DNA from: Marixanthomonas sp002364245
GTDB taxonomy: Bacteria; Bacteroidota; Bacteroidia; Flavobacteriales; Flavobacteriaceae
Assembly: GCA_963973455.1 (NCBI GenBank)
Contig: CAXAZF010000001.1
Location: forward strand, 383,647-447,646
Direction of reading: 5' to 3'
DNA: 64,000 bases
A model generated the notes under the pieces. That model worked only from the letters and a program-made list of their open reading frames with translations. It was not told where the DNA came from and did not search any database. Below, one piece after another: positions 52,545 to 61,617 of the stretch (position 1 is its first letter; every line of letters starts with the position of its first letter). A program made the translations under genes and the position numbers.

Positions 52545-52552
52545 TAACTTTG
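52545..52552 (+). promoter_or_regulatory. -7 promoter box of murQ
   Basis: TAACTTTG is a full match to TAnnTTTG. It ends 4 bp before the murQ ATG (52557), so the predicted +1 coincides with the start codon. No -33 TTTG at normal spacing was found. Confidence 0.48.
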
Positions 52553-52556
52553 CAAC

Positions 52557-53369
52557 ATGACCTTTAAAAAAACAACTGAAGCAGATTCTCACTACGACCA
52601 TCTAGAAAAGATGAGTGTTTCTGAATTGTTACATAACATAAACAAAGAAGATAAAACAGTGCCATTAGCAGTTGAAAAAGCACTTCCCGAAATAACTATT
52701 CTAACTGAAATTGTTTCAGAAAAACTAAAAAAGGGAGGTCGTCTTTTTTACATTGGCGCTGGTACTAGCGGACGATTAGGAATAGTAGATGCAAGCGAAT
52801 GCCCACCTACTTTTGGCGTACCATACGGAATGGTAATCGGCCTGATTGCTGGTGGTGACAAAGCCATTCGGGATGCGGTGGAATTTGCCGAAGATTCTGA
52901 AAATCAAGGTTGGGACGACCTTAAAAGTCATGATGTTTCAGAAAAAGATGTCGTTATTGGCATTGCTGCTTCAGGTACAACCCCGTATGTAATTGGCGCA
53001 TTGAAAAAATGTAACGAAACTAATATTGCCACCGGTTGTATTACCTGTAACGAAGGAAGCCCATTAGCAACTACAGCTAAATTTCCGGTAGTAGTAACTG
53101 TCGGACCTGAATTTGTAACGGGAAGTTCTCGAATGAAAGCCGGTACTGCTCAAAAATTAGTATTGAACATGATTTCCACCGCTGCAATGGTTCAATTAGG
53201 ACGTGTAAAGGGAAATAAAATGGTAGATATGCAATTGAGCAATAACAAGTTGGTTGATCGCGGTACTAGAATGATTATGAGCGAATTGAATATTTCATCG
53301 GAAGAAGCTTCAAAACTATTACAACTACACGGAAGTGTCCGAAAAGCTATAAAGAATCACAAAAATTGA
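52557..53369 (+). CDS. murQ: N-acetylmuramic acid 6-phosphate etherase
   Basis: MurQ cleaves the lactyl ether of MurNAc-6-phosphate in cytoplasmic peptidoglycan recycling. The 270-residue SIS-fold protein has RLFYIGAGTSGRLGIVDASE, CPPTFGVPYGMVIGLIAGGD, VIGIAASGTTPYVIGAL and VGPEFVTGSSRMKAGTAQK. It is shorter than enterobacterial MurQ (about 298), lacking the C-terminal UBA-like end. Its TGA overlaps the TTG start of the DUF6095 gene. No murP, anmK or amgK is adjacent. Confidence 0.95.
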   Translation: MTFKKTTEADSHYDHLEKMSVSELLHNINKEDKTVPLAVEKALPEITILTEIVSEKLKKGGRLFYIGAGTSGRLGIVDASECPPTFGVPYGMVIGLIAGGDKAIRDAVEFAEDSENQGWDDLKSHDVSEKDVVIGIAASGTTPYVIGALKKCNETNIATGCITCNEGSPLATTAKFPVVVTVGPEFVTGSSRMKAGTAQKLVLNMISTAAMVQLGRVKGNKMVDMQLSNNKLVDRGTRMIMSELNISSEEASKLLQLHGSVRKAIKNHKN

Positions 53370-53611
53370 AAGACATCAACCAAAAACATACCAATAAACA
53401 GTTTCTAATAAAAGGTCTAAAACGGCTCGCAGTAGCCCTTCCGTTATTGGTTTTAACCACCTATCTTTTCACTTTCGCCTTTTTAAATAAAGAAACAATC
53501 CCTTTATACATCGTTTTACCGCTCGCCATTCTTTCCATGGCAGCAACAATTTACCTTCTTTTTAATGGAATAAAATGGATATTAAGTGCTCTTTTTGGTA
53601 AAAAAAATTAA
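53366..53611 (+). CDS. DUF6095 family membrane protein
   Basis: This 81-residue protein has two hydrophobic helices (about 23-43 and 48-72) and a basic N-terminus (KDINQKHTNKQFLIKGLKR). It fits the small flavobacterial DUF6095 family, which I recall downstream of murQ. The start is TTG at 53366 overlapping the murQ stop (TTGA), which implies reinitiation on the same mRNA. Function is unknown. Confidence 0.78.
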   Translation: MKDINQKHTNKQFLIKGLKRLAVALPLLVLTTYLFTFAFLNKETIPLYIVLPLAILSMAATIYLLFNGIKWILSALFGKKN

Positions 53612-53705
53612 GGCAACATATTTTTTTCAGTAATTAAGCATATCTGAAAAATTTTATACTCTCCTTTTATAAAAATACTTTTATACCTTTATATATCAAT
53701 TAGGT

Positions 53706-56700
53706 ATGAAAAAATATTTTAATAATACATATACTCTTAGCATTGTGCTTATTCTATTTTGCACAAAATATGTCATGTCGCAAGAGAATGAAGTAGTGCA
53801 AAAACAAGTTTCGTTTCGCGAATTGACTGTAAAACAGGGGCTTTCCCAAAATAGTGTAGTAAGCATTGCTCAAGACAGTACTGGTTTTATGTGGTTTGCT
53901 ACTCAAGATGGGCTTAATAAATATGATGGTAAAAAGTTTACCCACTACGATAGGCAGTTTGAAGATATTACAAGGCCCAACTTTAGCAAACTTGGTAAAA
54001 TTTATGTTGACAAAGAAGGAGGACTGTGGATTATATCCAGTACAGGTGTTTTGGAAAAATACAATGCAGCTAATGATACATTCGAGCCAGCTTCTAACAT
54101 ACAAGAAACGAGTGTTCTATATCAAGATAGCAAAAAAGAGTATTATCTTGGCACCTACGGAAATGGGCTGTATAAAATCAACCCAGCTACAAAAGACACG
54201 ATACAACTTCTTAAAAAAAAACATCTTTCACTTAACAGCTATGATATTATAAAATGGCAAGGAACCATTCTTGTTTCTACTTCTAAAGGACTGTTGCAAA
54301 TTAAAGATGGTAGTTATGGTTTTCTTGAAAATGAATTATTTCAAAATACAGCTCTCAGCGCCTTATCAAAAGATGAAGAAACTACATTATTTACTGGCAG
54401 CTATGGAAAAGGCCTATTTATCAAAACAATAAAGGAAAAAAAATTTTCACACTTCTCTGGGTTTGAGAATTATCCCTTTCCAACAGACTTAAACATTCAA
54501 GATTTATTATTAGATAACCAACAGCGCCTTTGGGTAGCAACCTACGGAAATGGCGCTTATTTAATAGATTTTGAAAACAAATCCATTCAGCATTTTACAG
54601 CAAACAAGACAAATCCCTACGCACTTCATTATAATGATGTGTTATGTCTCTATAAAGATTTTACCGAAACCATTTGGTTAGGCACAGATGGATCTGGATT
54701 AAGTTTTTACGATAAAAATTTAGTAAAATTTAATGTGCTCACCAATAACCAAACCCCTCCAAACATCCATGTGGATGTTGTTCGGGCCATAATGGTTGTC
54801 AACAATACAATCTGGATGGGTACATCAGGAAAAGGTTTGACCAAAGCTTCAGTATCTGGAAAAAAGTTTAAAACTTTTACTCAAGAAAACTCAAATTTGG
54901 CCGGCGATAGAATTATGAGCCTTCATATGGATGGTAGCGATCTTTTAATAGGACATCAAAACAAAGGCCTACAAATATTATCCAAAAACAATATAATTAC
55001 AACGTGTAAAGGCATTGAAAATCTTACTGTTTGGAAAATATTGAAACGTGACGAAAATACATTCTGGCTTTGCACACGTAACCGTGGTCTTGTTGCCTAT
55101 GACAAAAAAAGGGGGATTGTTAAAAATTATGATGTAACAAATTCAAATTTACAGACCAATAATATCCGTACCGTAGTGCAAGGTGATAACAATACCCTCT
55201 GGATTGGAACAGAAAATGATGGATTATATCGATTAAACATAGAAAAAGAATCCATTACAAAAATAAGCGCTATTCCAGATAACATTAAATGTCTGTATTA
55301 TTCTAAAAACTTGCTTTGGGTGGGGACAAATGGAAACGGTTTAAAACTCTACAATATAGCCGAGAAAAATGTTCATGCTTTTACAAAAGATGATGGCCTA
55401 CCCAACAATGTGGTATATGGCATATTGCCCGATGGCCAAAACAACCTTTGGTTGAGCACCAACCAAGGTTTAACAAAATTAAGCACCGATGCAAATTACC
55501 GTCCTACCATTGAAAACTATAGCAATTATGACGGTTTACAAGCTTTAGAATACAATACAGGAGCTTACTACAAGGATGAAAGTGGAACACTTTATTTTGG
55601 CGGTTTGGACGGTATCAATTGGTTTCAACCCAGTCAGTTGACTTTTAACCCAAAAAAACCAAAGACCGTTATTACCGGTTTTCAAGTTTTTAACCAGGAT
55701 AAGAAGATGATTCCCAACCAAAATTTACCCTATAATAAAAACACACTTACCTTTAATTTTTCCTCCTTACATTATTCACAACCCGATCGAAATCAATACA
55801 AATATAGACTTGTAAACAATGACAAAGATTGGATTGCATCTGGAAATAACAATATTGCCCATTACACCAATCTACCACCAGATGATTATACATTTCAGGT
55901 AATATCAAGTAATTACGATGGGGTTTGGAACAACACCCCTGCTTCCTACTCTTTCACTATTTTAAAACCATGGTATGCTTCTACAATAGCTATTATTATC
56001 TACATAATTTGTGTTTTGCTCCTTATGTATGGACTCTATGCTTATTTAAAATGGAGGTGGAACGTTAAAAACCAATTAAGGCTTGAACACGAAGAAACCG
56101 AACGGCTTAAAAAATTGGACGAATTTAAAACAAAACTCTACACTAATATTTCGCACGAAATACGGACCCCATTAACATTAATCTCCGGGCCGGTGGAAAA
56201 CCAATTGAAAAAAAACCAGCTAAGACCAGAGGACAAAAAAGACCTTGATTTAATACAACAAAATTCCAACCGCTTGATGCACTTGGTAAACCAGATGTTG
56301 GACTTATCGTTGGTCGATTCAGGACAAGCTAAGTTAACCGTTAAAAAGGCAGACCTTTCGGTTCTTTTACATCAAATTACAGCTGCATTTCAATATACCG
56401 CAAAGGATAAAGAAAAAAGAATAACCGTAGAAATTCAAAAAATAAGAAACGCTTGGTTTGATTCTGATATCATTGAAAAAACAGTTTCCAACTTGTTGTC
56501 CAATGCTGTAAAATACGCTTCCCCCAATACCGAAATTAAACTTACAGCTTTTAAAAAAGAAGGAAGTTTAGAACTTTCGATCACTAATGTAAAAGGCCAT
56601 TCAAAAAAAACAGATATAAATAAATTGTTTAAACGTTTTCATCAAGACGACTCGTCGTCAGAAGGGATGGGTGTAGGTCTTGCACTTGTAAAAGAACTAG

Positions 56701-57629
56701 TTACACTGCATAAAGGTTCAATATCGGTTTCTGAAAAAAACACAAATCAAATAACTTTTTGCGCAACAATACCTATAACTAAAGAGGCTTTTGCTGAAAA
56801 TGAAATCGTTAAACAAAATAAAGGCAGTCAAGAAACCGAAACCATTTTAAATAAAACAATTGAAAAAAACACGGTAAGACACTCTGTGTTGGTCGTTGAA
56901 GATAACCTTGAAATTCAAGAGTATATTGCTTCCAACCTCAATGAGGTTTATAATGTATTTACTGCGGAAAACGGAGAAGAAGGAATTAAAAAAGCCAACA
57001 AAGAACTGCCAGATTTGGTAATCAGTGACATTATGATGCCTGTCACCAACGGAATAGAGCTGTGCAATACGATAAAAAATGATGAGTTAACAAGCCACAT
57101 CCCCATCATCCTGTTAACGGCAAAAGTAGGTGAAGAAAATGAAATTGAAGGTTTTAAAACCGGTGCCGATGCCTACATCACAAAACCTTTCAGCATTGAA
57201 AAACTACGTGTACGAGTTGAAAAACTGATAGAAAGCAGGCAAAAATTGAAAGAACATTTCGGTAAAACTTTTGAGCTAAATCCTGAACTCGCTATCACCT
57301 CTACCGAAACAAACTTTCTAAACCGTATGCAGGAGGTACTGGACAAACACATTACAGACCCTGAACTTACTAGTGAAGAGTTTTCAAAGCTCATGCACAT
57401 GAGCCGTACCCAGCTGCACCGCAAACTGACCTCTATTGTTGGTATGAACACAACGACGTTTATTAGATTACAACGTTTAAAGTTGGCCTGTCCTTTACTA
57501 AAAGAAACAGATAGCAGTACTTCGGAAATTGCTTATCAAGTAGGCTTTAACTCTCCGTCATACTTTACCCGTTGCTTTAAGGAAGTGTATGGTTGTACCC
57601 CGACTGAATATACGCTTAAACAGACCTAA
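53706..57629 (+). CDS. Hybrid two-component system protein (sensor propeller, kinase, receiver, AraC)
   Basis: This 1307-residue inner-membrane regulator joins a complete phosphorelay. It has a signal peptide, then about 14 two-component propeller repeats (for example DSTGFMWFATQDGLNKYDG, DNNTLWIGTENDGLYRLN) and a Y_Y_Y domain (to about 755). A membrane helix (about 760-782) is followed by HisKA with His817 (NISHEIRTPLTLISG), HATPase (NLLSNAVKYA, EGMGVGLALVKEL), a receiver with Asp1108 (VISDIMMPVTNG) and an AraC helix-turn-helix (about 1210-1307, IAYQVGFNSPSYFTRCFKE). Such proteins usually control an adjacent glycan-utilisation locus; here none is present, and the next genes are locus B. Confidence 0.95.
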   Translation: MKKYFNNTYTLSIVLILFCTKYVMSQENEVVQKQVSFRELTVKQGLSQNSVVSIAQDSTGFMWFATQDGLNKYDGKKFTHYDRQFEDITRPNFSKLGKIYVDKEGGLWIISSTGVLEKYNAANDTFEPASNIQETSVLYQDSKKEYYLGTYGNGLYKINPATKDTIQLLKKKHLSLNSYDIIKWQGTILVSTSKGLLQIKDGSYGFLENELFQNTALSALSKDEETTLFTGSYGKGLFIKTIKEKKFSHFSGFENYPFPTDLNIQDLLLDNQQRLWVATYGNGAYLIDFENKSIQHFTANKTNPYALHYNDVLCLYKDFTETIWLGTDGSGLSFYDKNLVKFNVLTNNQTPPNIHVDVVRAIMVVNNTIWMGTSGKGLTKASVSGKKFKTFTQENSNLAGDRIMSLHMDGSDLLIGHQNKGLQILSKNNIITTCKGIENLTVWKILKRDENTFWLCTRNRGLVAYDKKRGIVKNYDVTNSNLQTNNIRTVVQGDNNTLWIGTENDGLYRLNIEKESITKISAIPDNIKCLYYSKNLLWVGTNGNGLKLYNIAEKNVHAFTKDDGLPNNVVYGILPDGQNNLWLSTNQGLTKLSTDANYRPTIENYSNYDGLQALEYNTGAYYKDESGTLYFGGLDGINWFQPSQLTFNPKKPKTVITGFQVFNQDKKMIPNQNLPYNKNTLTFNFSSLHYSQPDRNQYKYRLVNNDKDWIASGNNNIAHYTNLPPDDYTFQVISSNYDGVWNNTPASYSFTILKPWYASTIAIIIYIICVLLLMYGLYAYLKWRWNVKNQLRLEHEETERLKKLDEFKTKLYTNISHEIRTPLTLISGPVENQLKKNQLRPEDKKDLDLIQQNSNRLMHLVNQMLDLSLVDSGQAKLTVKKADLSVLLHQITAAFQYTAKDKEKRITVEIQKIRNAWFDSDIIEKTVSNLLSNAVKYASPNTEIKLTAFKKEGSLELSITNVKGHSKKTDINKLFKRFHQDDSSSEGMGVGLALVKELVTLHKGSISVSEKNTNQITFCATIPITKEAFAENEIVKQNKGSQETETILNKTIEKNTVRHSVLVVEDNLEIQEYIASNLNEVYNVFTAENGEEGIKKANKELPDLVISDIMMPVTNGIELCNTIKNDELTSHIPIILLTAKVGEENEIEGFKTGADAYITKPFSIEKLRVRVEKLIESRQKLKEHFGKTFELNPELAITSTETNFLNRMQEVLDKHITDPELTSEEFSKLMHMSRTQLHRKLTSIVGMNTTTFIRLQRLKLACPLLKETDSSTSEIAYQVGFNSPSYFTRCFKEVYGCTPTEYTLKQT

Positions 57630-57730
57630 AGCAAAACTTTTATTGTTTTGCAACATTTGTAATAGCTTCTGAAACATATCTTCAAGTCCAAGGGCAAACA
57701 CTTTTATAGTTTTATTCCTAGAAAAAGAAA

Positions 57731-57770
57731 CTACTCGGAACAGTCAAAAATAGACTTCCTGTACGAGTAG
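57731..57770. promoter_or_regulatory. Interrupted hairpin upstream of locus B
   Basis: CTACTCG (57731-57737) pairs with CGAGTAG at the right end. Inside, ACAG pairs with CTGT and TC with GA, leaving bulges. It lies about 25 bp before the first locus B gene and could be a leader hairpin, an operator for the AraC domain encoded upstream, or a weak terminator without a T-run. Confidence 0.35.
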
Positions 57771-57794
57771 CAGTTACCTTAAAACTAAATTAGT

Positions 57795-58454
57795 ATGAAA
57801 CCTTATTTTTCACAAACCGTAATACCTCTTATTATTTCAACTTTATTGATTTCGTGTGGCTTAACAGATGATGACGAAGCAGTCTTAGCGCCTTCTTTAA
57901 CATATTCTTCTACAAATACAACCGCCACCTTTTTTGAGGAAGGTAATTCCTCTGCTCCAACTATCAACTGGAATGGAAACCAAGGTACTATTTCTTTGAA
58001 TAGCAACATAGAGGGGCTAAGTATTAACAGTACTACAGGGGTATTAAACTGGAATAAGTTGCTACAGCCCGGTGATTATAGTGTTGAAATACTAGCTTCA
58101 AACAGTGCTGGTCAAACTACAGTTAATTATAATCTTAGCAACCCACTACAAGGAACATTTACGGGTACGTATAGCGATTTCTACTTTTTTCAAATCCATT
58201 TCAATATTGACGGTACAATGGAGCTAGCAGTCGATGATCCTAACAATCCGACAACTGGTTCTGGAACCTGGCAATTAATTGATGGTATCCTCACTGCAGA
58301 TTACATTTATGATAATAGTCCTAACGCCAAATTTTCTGTATCTGGAACAATCACCCAAACCAGCACACAAGCAGTCTATACTGGTAATTGGTATAGTGGC
58401 CACGGTGCAGAAGATGGTAATGAAGGAGGCGAATTTGAGGTTATTTTAGATTAA
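57795..58454 (+). CDS. Lipoprotein with putative Ig-like domain (locus B)
   Basis: This 219-residue protein has a lipoprotein signal ending TLLISC (Cys21), followed by GLTDDDE, an acidic stretch that could direct it to the cell surface. Residues about 35-115 look like a bacterial putative-Ig/cadherin-like repeat (SINSTTGVLNWNKLLQPGDY, VEILASNSAGQTTV). The rest is a beta-rich domain reminiscent of lipocalin or META-type sheets (GTFTGTYSDFYFFQIHF, GSGTWQLIDG). It is the first gene of locus B and 12 bp before the DUF6438 gene. Confidence 0.65.
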   Translation: MKPYFSQTVIPLIISTLLISCGLTDDDEAVLAPSLTYSSTNTTATFFEEGNSSAPTINWNGNQGTISLNSNIEGLSINSTTGVLNWNKLLQPGDYSVEILASNSAGQTTVNYNLSNPLQGTFTGTYSDFYFFQIHFNIDGTMELAVDDPNNPTTGSGTWQLIDGILTADYIYDNSPNAKFSVSGTITQTSTQAVYTGNWYSGHGAEDGNEGGEFEVILD

Positions 58455-58466
58455 AAATCTAGTGTT

Positions 58467-58913
58467 ATGAAACCATTTATACTTTTTTTCATAATAATAT
58501 TTGGAAATGTCTCCTGCTTACAGCAAGAGGAACACGTTACTGAAATTAAACTAGAATACAGTTCAGCGATGTGCCAAGGATATTGTGATTACACCTTTAT
58601 TGTAAAAAAAAATTATAAGGAAGTTACCAAAACACCTGGAAAAGCGATACCCAGTCCTGAACTAAAAGTTAAAAAAGATACTATCAAGCTCACAACAGAA
58701 GAATGGCAACAGATAAGACAATCATTTGTATTAGACTCCATAAGAGCCTTACCCAAAATAAACGGATGTCCCGGTTGCGATGATGGTGCTATAGGTTCTT
58801 TACAGGTAATTTCTGAAAAAGATACCATTTCAATAAAATTTGAAGGGCCTAATCCCCCAAAAAGTATTACCCCTTTGGTTAGGTTAATTACTAAAGAAAC
58901 ATTTAAGGAATAG
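58467..58913 (+). CDS. DUF6438-type lipoprotein
   Basis: This 148-residue protein has a lipoprotein signal ending FGNVSC (Cys17). The mature domain (IKLEYSSAMCQGYCDYTFIV, then KINGCPGCDDGAIGSLQVI) has the C-x3-C and C-x2-C pairs typical of DUF6438, a small exported family of unknown function. A damaged second copy lies at 61276-61612, with a 21-bp identical run (58638-58658 against 61340-61360). It is 12 bp after the previous lipoprotein gene. Confidence 0.78.
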   Translation: MKPFILFFIIIFGNVSCLQQEEHVTEIKLEYSSAMCQGYCDYTFIVKKNYKEVTKTPGKAIPSPELKVKKDTIKLTTEEWQQIRQSFVLDSIRALPKINGCPGCDDGAIGSLQVISEKDTISIKFEGPNPPKSITPLVRLITKETFKE

Positions 58914-59015
58914 AAAAAATGAAAAATAACACACAGATAATCTCTACAGAATTAAAGACGATACCATAACACTCTATAAAAAAATTATATCTCTAGAAAT
59001 TAATACACCTGCATC

Positions 59016-59639
59016 ATGAACTATACAAAACTAAATCTTGTGCTCTTTATTAGCCTAGCTATTCTATTAAATAGTGGTTGTGGTGAAAAAAAGAATTCAT
59101 CAGCAAAAGAGCCTGAAGAAGAACCATACATCACAGAGGAAATCTTAAATGAAATAGAAGCTGAGCAAAAACCTATAACCGATAAACTTAAAAAACGTAC
59201 GCCTATAAGCAGTAGGGATATGGATGCTTGGATGCCGGATAAGTTGGGCAACTTAGATCGTGTGACCTATAAAACCAATGCAATGCCAACCTCATTCACC
59301 TTTGTTACAATAGCAAGCTTTAAAAGTTTGAATGATAGTGACCAATTAGATATCACTCTTATGGATGGAGCTGGTCATATGGGGAGTGTGGCGATTAGCC
59401 CTTTCTTAGATTTAGAACGCATTACTCGCTCAACATCAAACGATAAAGGATTTCAAAAAACAATATACAAAAACGGTACGGTTTACTTTCAAAAATATAA
59501 CAAACAGGACGACACCTATATTTTACAATTTACAACTAACGATCGATATCTTGTTAAAATCGAAACGCAAAATATAACTGAAAAATCGCTTTGGGAATAT
59601 GCAGGTCAATTTCATTTTAATGCACTTCCTGGAATATAA
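59016..59639 (+). CDS. Lipoprotein of unknown function (locus B)
   Basis: This 207-residue protein has a signal ending LLNSGC (Cys22), a charged Glu/Lys-rich linker (about 23-70), and a compact domain with MPDKLGNLDRVTYKTN, DITLMDGAGHMGSVAIS and LVKIETQNITEKSLWEYA. The 'P-x-x-L-G-x-L-x-R' opening is reminiscent of small exported Bacteroidota proteins, but no family was assigned. It is 11 bp before the first Cys-rich paralogue, so the two are co-transcribed. Confidence 0.6.
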   Translation: MNYTKLNLVLFISLAILLNSGCGEKKNSSAKEPEEEPYITEEILNEIEAEQKPITDKLKKRTPISSRDMDAWMPDKLGNLDRVTYKTNAMPTSFTFVTIASFKSLNDSDQLDITLMDGAGHMGSVAISPFLDLERITRSTSNDKGFQKTIYKNGTVYFQKYNKQDDTYILQFTTNDRYLVKIETQNITEKSLWEYAGQFHFNALPGI

Positions 59640-59650
59640 AATCTAATGAT

Positions 59651-60397
59651 ATGAAAACGATATACATACTTATTACAGCCTTATTTCTATCCACAGCATC
59701 TTCCTTCGCACAAATAGAAGGAATATTTGGTGATATCATGGAAGAAGTTCAAGAAAAAGTAGGAGATGCACAACAGGAAGCAGCCGATACGGCGTCCATG
59801 AAAGAATTTAAAAATGAAATTAAAGAAATACTCGCTGGAATAAACGGACTTGATAAATACTCTCGAGAGCTAAAATGTATTTATTTGATACTAAAATTAG
59901 CTTTACTAGAACAAAGCTTAGAAACTCGAATTGAGAATACAGCACTGTGTCAAGAAAAATATGATTTATACGGCATGCAACTTATGGTAAAGGCATCCTA
60001 TACGGGAATAGGGTATTGTTTTGACTCATTAACCGAACTATTTGATGAATCCAATTATACTGATTTAGGCCAATTAATGCTTGAATATCTAGATTTAAGT
60101 GACAGAGCCATAAGTTGCTATAAAAGTGGATTAAAGCCAAGTGAACCTGAAAAATGCAGCTCTTTTAAAGGAATTTCCAAACTAGAAATAGATTTTGTTA
60201 AAACTGTAGGCTTGACTTTAGGCCCTTTCGATGCTGCTTTTAATAATTTGCTTATAAATGGTGAGTTGGATGATGATTTGAAAGCTTACTATTTTATGGC
60301 GCTACTTAAATATTTAATTCAAGAATACAATCCCGTTGCGGCACTAGCGAAATCAATTAATATTGGCTCAGTAATGAGTTCCCTCCCTTGCAAATAG
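59651..60397 (+). CDS. Secreted cysteine-rich helical protein, paralogue 1
   Basis: This 248-residue protein has a signal peptide ending SSFAQ (about 1-20) and an amphipathic, acidic helix (EEVQEKVGDAQQEAADTA). The helical core shares with paralogue 2 the segments LDKYS-x-ELKCIY-x-ILKLA, ALCQE-x-YD-x-YGMQLMVKAS and GI-x-YC. The shared cysteine positions plus the C-terminal MSSLPCK suggest three disulfides in a compact helical fold. No known family was recognised. The end resembles that of the locus A protein at 8686-9405. Confidence 0.65.
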   Translation: MKTIYILITALFLSTASSFAQIEGIFGDIMEEVQEKVGDAQQEAADTASMKEFKNEIKEILAGINGLDKYSRELKCIYLILKLALLEQSLETRIENTALCQEKYDLYGMQLMVKASYTGIGYCFDSLTELFDESNYTDLGQLMLEYLDLSDRAISCYKSGLKPSEPEKCSSFKGISKLEIDFVKTVGLTLGPFDAAFNNLLINGELDDDLKAYYFMALLKYLIQEYNPVAALAKSINIGSVMSSLPCK

Positions 60398-60504
60398 CAA
60401 TGGTCAACATTAAATAAATACTCCCTGCTATCAGTATCTAAATGTTTAGAATATATTAAATAAGCTACTGTGAATAATTGTAATTAATCAAAATACCAAA
60501 AAGC

Positions 60505-61269
60505 ATGAAAACGATCTATTTTTTACTTGCAATAAGCCTCCTTTCGATGAGCAGCATACAGGCACAAACCGATGGAGTATTGGGTGATATTTTTAATGAA
60601 GTTAAGGGGATGTTGGGTGGAGAAGTAGAAGACCCGCAAGCTGCTCCAGAGTCCAAAGGGATGAAAAAACTAAGAGAACAGATAGCATTCTATACCCATG
60701 GTTTAGACGACTTAGATAAATATTCTTCAGAGCTAAAGTGTATTTATATGATTCTAAAATTAGCAGAACTCGATAGTGAGATTGAAGCTAGAGCGGAGAA
60801 TGCAGCACTGTGTCAAGAACAATATGATTCATATGGAATGCAATTAATGGTAAAGGCATCATTTACCGGTATAGAGTATTGTTACGATGAGCTTTATGAA
60901 GAATGGATGGCTCGGGATAGCCCAGGAACAGATGAATACGAAGCTTATGAGCAATTAAAAAATGATTACAAAGAGTTTTCTCTAAAACGGAAAGCATGTG
61001 AAGATGGTATATTGAGTGGGGTTGTCCCTGAGCATTGTATGGTGAACTATTCAGATATAGAGCAAGATTTTATAGAAACACTTACTAAGTATGTGATGCT
61101 ACTTTATCTATTAAATGGTTCTACGATGAATGAAGATAATATTGATTCATATCTTGATTTGGTCCTTCAGCGGTTATTAGAAGAATATCACCCAGTTCCA
61201 ATTATGAAAAAAGCCATTGAAATTGGTCTTAAAATGAAAGCTCTTCCCTGTAGTGATGGTCGGGGTTAA
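60505..61269 (+). CDS. Secreted cysteine-rich helical protein, paralogue 2
   Basis: This 254-residue tandem duplicate of the preceding gene has a signal peptide ending SSIQAQ and a Gly/Glu-rich head. It shares LDKYSSELKCIYMILKLAEL, NAALCQEQYDSYGMQLMVKA, GIEYC, a middle CEDG ... EHC pair and the terminal MKALPCSDGRG. It has drifted most between the conserved cysteines, as expected for an old tandem duplication under structural constraint. A 107-bp gap separates the two. It is directly followed by the damaged DUF6438 copy. Confidence 0.65.
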   Translation: MKTIYFLLAISLLSMSSIQAQTDGVLGDIFNEVKGMLGGEVEDPQAAPESKGMKKLREQIAFYTHGLDDLDKYSSELKCIYMILKLAELDSEIEARAENAALCQEQYDSYGMQLMVKASFTGIEYCYDELYEEWMARDSPGTDEYEAYEQLKNDYKEFSLKRKACEDGILSGVVPEHCMVNYSDIEQDFIETLTKYVMLLYLLNGSTMNEDNIDSYLDLVLQRLLEEYHPVPIMKKAIEIGLKMKALPCSDGRG

Positions 61270-61275
61270 ATATAG

Positions 61276-61612
61276 AACTTCAAAAACCTACTTTAATAAA
61301 ATATTCAATTCACATGAAAAGGAAATCATTAAAACACCCGGAAAAGCGATACCCAGTCCTAAACTAACAGTAAAAAAACACCATCAAGATTTCAAAAACC
61401 GGTTGGCACGAAACAACATAATCATTTGTATTGGACTCTGTAAGGACATTACCTAAAATAAACGGTTACCCAGGCTGCGATGATAGATTAATAGGTTCTT
61501 TACAGGTTATTGCTAATAAAGACACCCTGTTAATAAAATTTGAAGGCCCCGACCCACCAAATAGCATTGCACCGCTTATTGGTTAATTACAATAGAAACA
61601 TTTAAAGAGTAG
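61276..61612 (+). pseudogene. Decayed duplicate of the DUF6438 lipoprotein gene
   Basis: The nucleotide sequence matches the 3' two-thirds of 58467-58913, including a 21-bp identical run at 61340-61360 and the CCCAGGCTGCGATGAT region for the C-x2-C motif (Cys to Tyr at the first position: NGYPGCDD). The 5' part with the signal peptide is missing, indels shift frame around 61370, and an in-frame TAA interrupts PLIG near the end. The ancestral stop is TAG 61610-61612, 5 bp before the M4 protease gene. It fills the 348-bp gap between neighbours. Confidence 0.85.
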
Positions 61613-61617
61613 AGAAA

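Noticed and set aside
61253..61456. Intact 67-residue gene
   Set aside because: It starts inside the end of the preceding gene and is only the frame-shifted part of the decayed DUF6438 copy.
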